NCBI GenBank assembly: GCA_960531495.1 | Contig: OY482860.1 | Span: 6,916,871-6,980,870 of the forward strand | Source: Zeus faber | Lineage: Eukaryota; Chordata; Actinopteri; Zeiformes; Zeidae | Reading direction: 5' to 3' | DNA length: 64,000 nt | Part shown: in pieces, positions 50,165-64,000 of the stretch | Layout of the letters: the number at the start of each line of letters is the position of its first letter | Position numbering within the stretch: the stretch's first letter is position 1 | The notes under the pieces: model-generated | What the model was told of the DNA's origin: nothing | Databases searched by the model: none | Seen by the model: the letters and a program-made list of their open reading frames with translations, nothing else | Position numbers and translations under genes: made by a program

Positions 50165-51954
50165 CCCTGTACATAAACATGTTTATTTTGTTTATTTTTT
50201 ACAGCAAGTTAATATGCAGGTTTTAAATGTCTTATAAGACATTAGTGGGACACAACATGAGGTGCCAAAAATCAACATTAGTGGGGGGGGGGGGAGAATC
50301 AGAATTTTGGAAGGAAAAACAAAACAAAAAAAAAAGGCATAGCCATTTGTCATACATGTGAGGTACATACTGTATTTACACAGATGGGGGCAAAGAAACT
50401 ATTTGAAACACTGCAGCACTGCATGTGGTAATTAAAACATCTAATCGAGTGTACATAAATTTCACTTTGTACAGGATGTTTGCAGGAACGAAGCGACCGC
50501 CTGATTCCTTTGGACATTCACAATTATGTTTTTTTTTTTTTTCGGTTAGGCAACAAAAATATTGTGAAGGAGGCGGCTTACCTGAAGATGGAGAGCCATT
50601 TTAAAGCTTTAAAAAATATATATACGTGAAGTTAGAACAGTAGAGGTGGTTTATAAGCAGGATTTCCCAAGAAAACGAAAGTAAAAATCACCCTTTTGTG
50701 TTGCTCTGAACGAGTCAACACCAACAAACAGCGCTGAACAAGCCGGAATTTGATGGTTTGAAAACTTCATGCAATTTCAGGCAAGATGTAACAACGCCAC
50801 CAGCCCCACCCTAAGCACCAAAAAAGACAAAAGGAAAGACAAAAAAAAAAAAGGAAAAAAAAGTTTGTATGATTCATTTAAAAAAAAACAAAAAAAAAAA
50901 AAACACCCTGTAGTAAATCTGTACAACGAAAATACATTGGGATCTACATCTAAAGGTACATTAAGGTTATATACACTTTCCCCACCTATCCATATATTAT
51001 CTTTACAAGTAGACTTCATTCAAACCCAAACATTGAGAAAACAGAAAAATGGGGGAAAAATGAAATCACAACAAACAACCATTTAAAACAATCTGTTGGT
51101 ACTGTACCTCAAACGTTGATCAGTCCCGTCTTTTTATTTCATTTTTTTCAACTGTACAGTAAACTACAGCAGGACTAAAACATCTTTCGTCTCAACTGGA
51201 TGGATTGCTACTGTAACGGAATTAGAACTGCCCAAAAAACAAAAAAAAACAAGAGGAAAAAAAAAAAAGGGGGGGGGGGGGGATGGTTTTCATGTCCTCC
51301 GTCATTGCAGAGGAAGTCAATTGAATCAACCGCACGATGCGCTGTGATGTCATCACTTATGGTGAAGCAAATGGAGACCGAAAAAACACAAAAGTAACGA
51401 TATTCAGAGTGACTCAGCAATACAAAATAGAATCAAGTCAGAGCACAGACAAACCCAACTCTCCAATATTCTTATACAATAGAACAAAGGCTTTCAGTAC
51501 ACTTAGGCCTCTTCACTGAAGAGAGCGAGACGAATCCATCAATAAAGATCTATGTTCTCTGGTCTGAGGTGGGACTGGACTGGAAAGCGAAGCCGTGTTA
51601 CACTTCAGCGTTCCGCTCCGAAATGTGTATGTTTTCGCTTGTAAGCATTTGATTAAAAACAGAAACCCCGCGTGTCGCGTGTCACGTCTCCCCGCCCCCC
51701 CCCCCCCCTCCCCGCCCCCCCCGCCACCGCGAACTTGCTCTTGTTCACTTTGTTTTGCGGCGTTGAAATTCATTCTGAAAAATTACAAACTATGAGATTG
51801 CGCAATCTCTTTGCAAACCAGAAAAAAAAAAATAATAATAAAATAAACAAGAAAAAATAAAATGAAAAAAGCAAGGAAACAAAACAGTAAAGAATGACTT
51901 GTGCCCGCCGCCTTTGTTAGAATAGGATGGGGCAGGTCTCCCCTCCGCCCGCTC
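50165..51954 (-). other. tm9sf3: tm9sf3 3' untranslated region (predicted)
   Basis: From the tm9sf3 stop down to tandem minus-strand AATAAA signals at 50182-50187 and 50191-50196, nearly 1.8 kb. It contains A, C and G homopolymers (for example 51269-51282 and 51697-51722) and no coding frame. It would end about 330 bp from the prdx3 3' end. Confidence 0.5.
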
Positions 51955-63018
<11,064 letters not shown>

Positions 63019-64000
63019 CTGTGTACTGTAACAGGAAATGCACTTTTGAGAATTACAAAGTAGCAATGCAGTTTGGTGAGTCTTACAGGTCCAATGTTGT
63101 AGCATCTAATATTCAGTTAATACATGTCCATCTGTAACCACTAGTAACATTTAGGACAAGGCGATATTGACAAAAAACAAAACAAAACAAGACATATTAG
63201 ACAAATACATGGATTTAGTCAATGACTATTGATGCTTTCAAGAGATATTTACACACAAGAAATTTCTGAGACTTATTAGTAATGTGGCCGTTATTATAAT
63301 TACAGGTGGAACGGAAACAGCGGTTTTAAATCAAAGAAAACAATCTTGTTCTTGGGAGTTTCAAATAGCAAAACATTAACATCATCAGCTGCAGTGTCAA
63401 TATTATTTTGCAGTCACCAAATTACCCGAAGCCAAATGCAATGAAATTTATAAACAAAAAGGTTAATATCCAATGCATCAATGGAGACACAAGTTTATAT
63501 TTAATAAGTATAAAATATGACATTACATAATAAGAATTGAAGGGAACACTGTTGGATTTAATTGTATGCCACTAGATAACATCACTACTGGACACTTACT
63601 AAAATGTAAACTGTGACATTGATTTTGAATTATCCATATAAAAGGTTTTTATTATTATTATTGCTGTTTAGGATTATTTGTTATGCTGTTCGCCTGTCTC
63701 CACTGACTATTACGAAGACAACTTTGCAGGCAAGCTTGTCTATGAAAATGTGCGTGGCCGAGTAAACACATTCAGGTTCACAATAAGACCAGAGAGGCCC
63801 TGGAACCGGCTCCACAGCGGGGACTAACGCCGGGGCTGCTTGACAAAAAGGCAAATAACACGTTCAGCCCTTGGGGGGGGGGAAAACGATGCAACCGTGA
63901 GCCAGAACACTCAACCGAGAGTCCTTCATCTTACATTTACAGGTTTTGGAGCGACTCGACAGGCAGTGTGCCACTTCCGCCGGTGACTACATACTGTGTG
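63019..64000 (-). other. tm9sf3: tm9sf3 intron 1 (partial)
   Basis: Sequence upstream of the exon 2 acceptor (63019-63021, CAG). I looked for a minus-strand signal-peptide exon ending in the family's short linker and found none, so exon 1 is outside the window. Confidence 0.6.

Overview
This is vertebrate nuclear DNA and almost certainly from a ray-finned fish. All introns follow GT-AG, the six protein-coding genes match vertebrate families exon by exon, and the introns carry teleost-type repeats: several Tc1/mariner elements, small hAT-like elements, a tRNA-type SINE and very long CA and TA microsatellites. I could not determine the species. No CRISPR array, rRNA, tRNA or virus-derived gene was seen.

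Layout. Positions 1-5.6 kb are gene-free and lie downstream of emx2; they hold microsatellites, two strong perfect hairpins and a candidate conserved regulatory block. The homeobox gene emx2 follows on the minus strand (coding 6623-10880, 3 exons, 248 aa), with a GC- and homopolymer-rich upstream region to about 11.9 kb. The span from 12 to 13.7 kb has no gene. eif3a fills 14425-37248 on the minus strand (22 coding exons, 1308 aa), its introns packed with transposons. A divergent spacer of about 1.5 kb leads to dennd10/fam45a (plus, 38739-41579, 9 exons, 351 aa). It runs tail-to-tail into sfxn4 (minus, 42780-45538, 13 exons, 287 aa). sfxn4 and prdx3 (plus, 46208-49717, 7 exons, 249 aa) are head-to-head across 669 bp. 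tm9sf3 (minus, 14 exons from 63018 down to 51955) is convergent with prdx3 and is partial: its first exon, with the signal peptide, lies beyond the right edge.

Each reconstructed gene closes into one open frame with exon lengths summing to a multiple of three (747, 3927, 1056, 864 and 750 bp; tm9sf3 gives 1659 bp plus a split first codon). The eif3a-dennd10-sfxn4-prdx3 order is the one I recall from human chromosome 10q26, with emx2 on the same arm, so this looks like conserved synteny in compact form. sfxn4 and prdx3 both act in mitochondria and may share a promoter. The other neighbours (a forebrain patterning factor, a translation initiation scaffold, a late-endosome DENN protein and a Golgi/endosome nonaspanin) have no evident joint function.

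I did not find a new biological system. The best leads are an emx2 intron minisatellite whose unit carries a branch-point-like motif beside the 3' splice site; a transposon-in-transposon whose empty target site survives in a second copy 17 kb away; a hexapeptide expansion in eif3a; the sfxn4/prdx3 shared promoter; and nearly abutting opposite-strand poly(A) signals between dennd10 and sfxn4.
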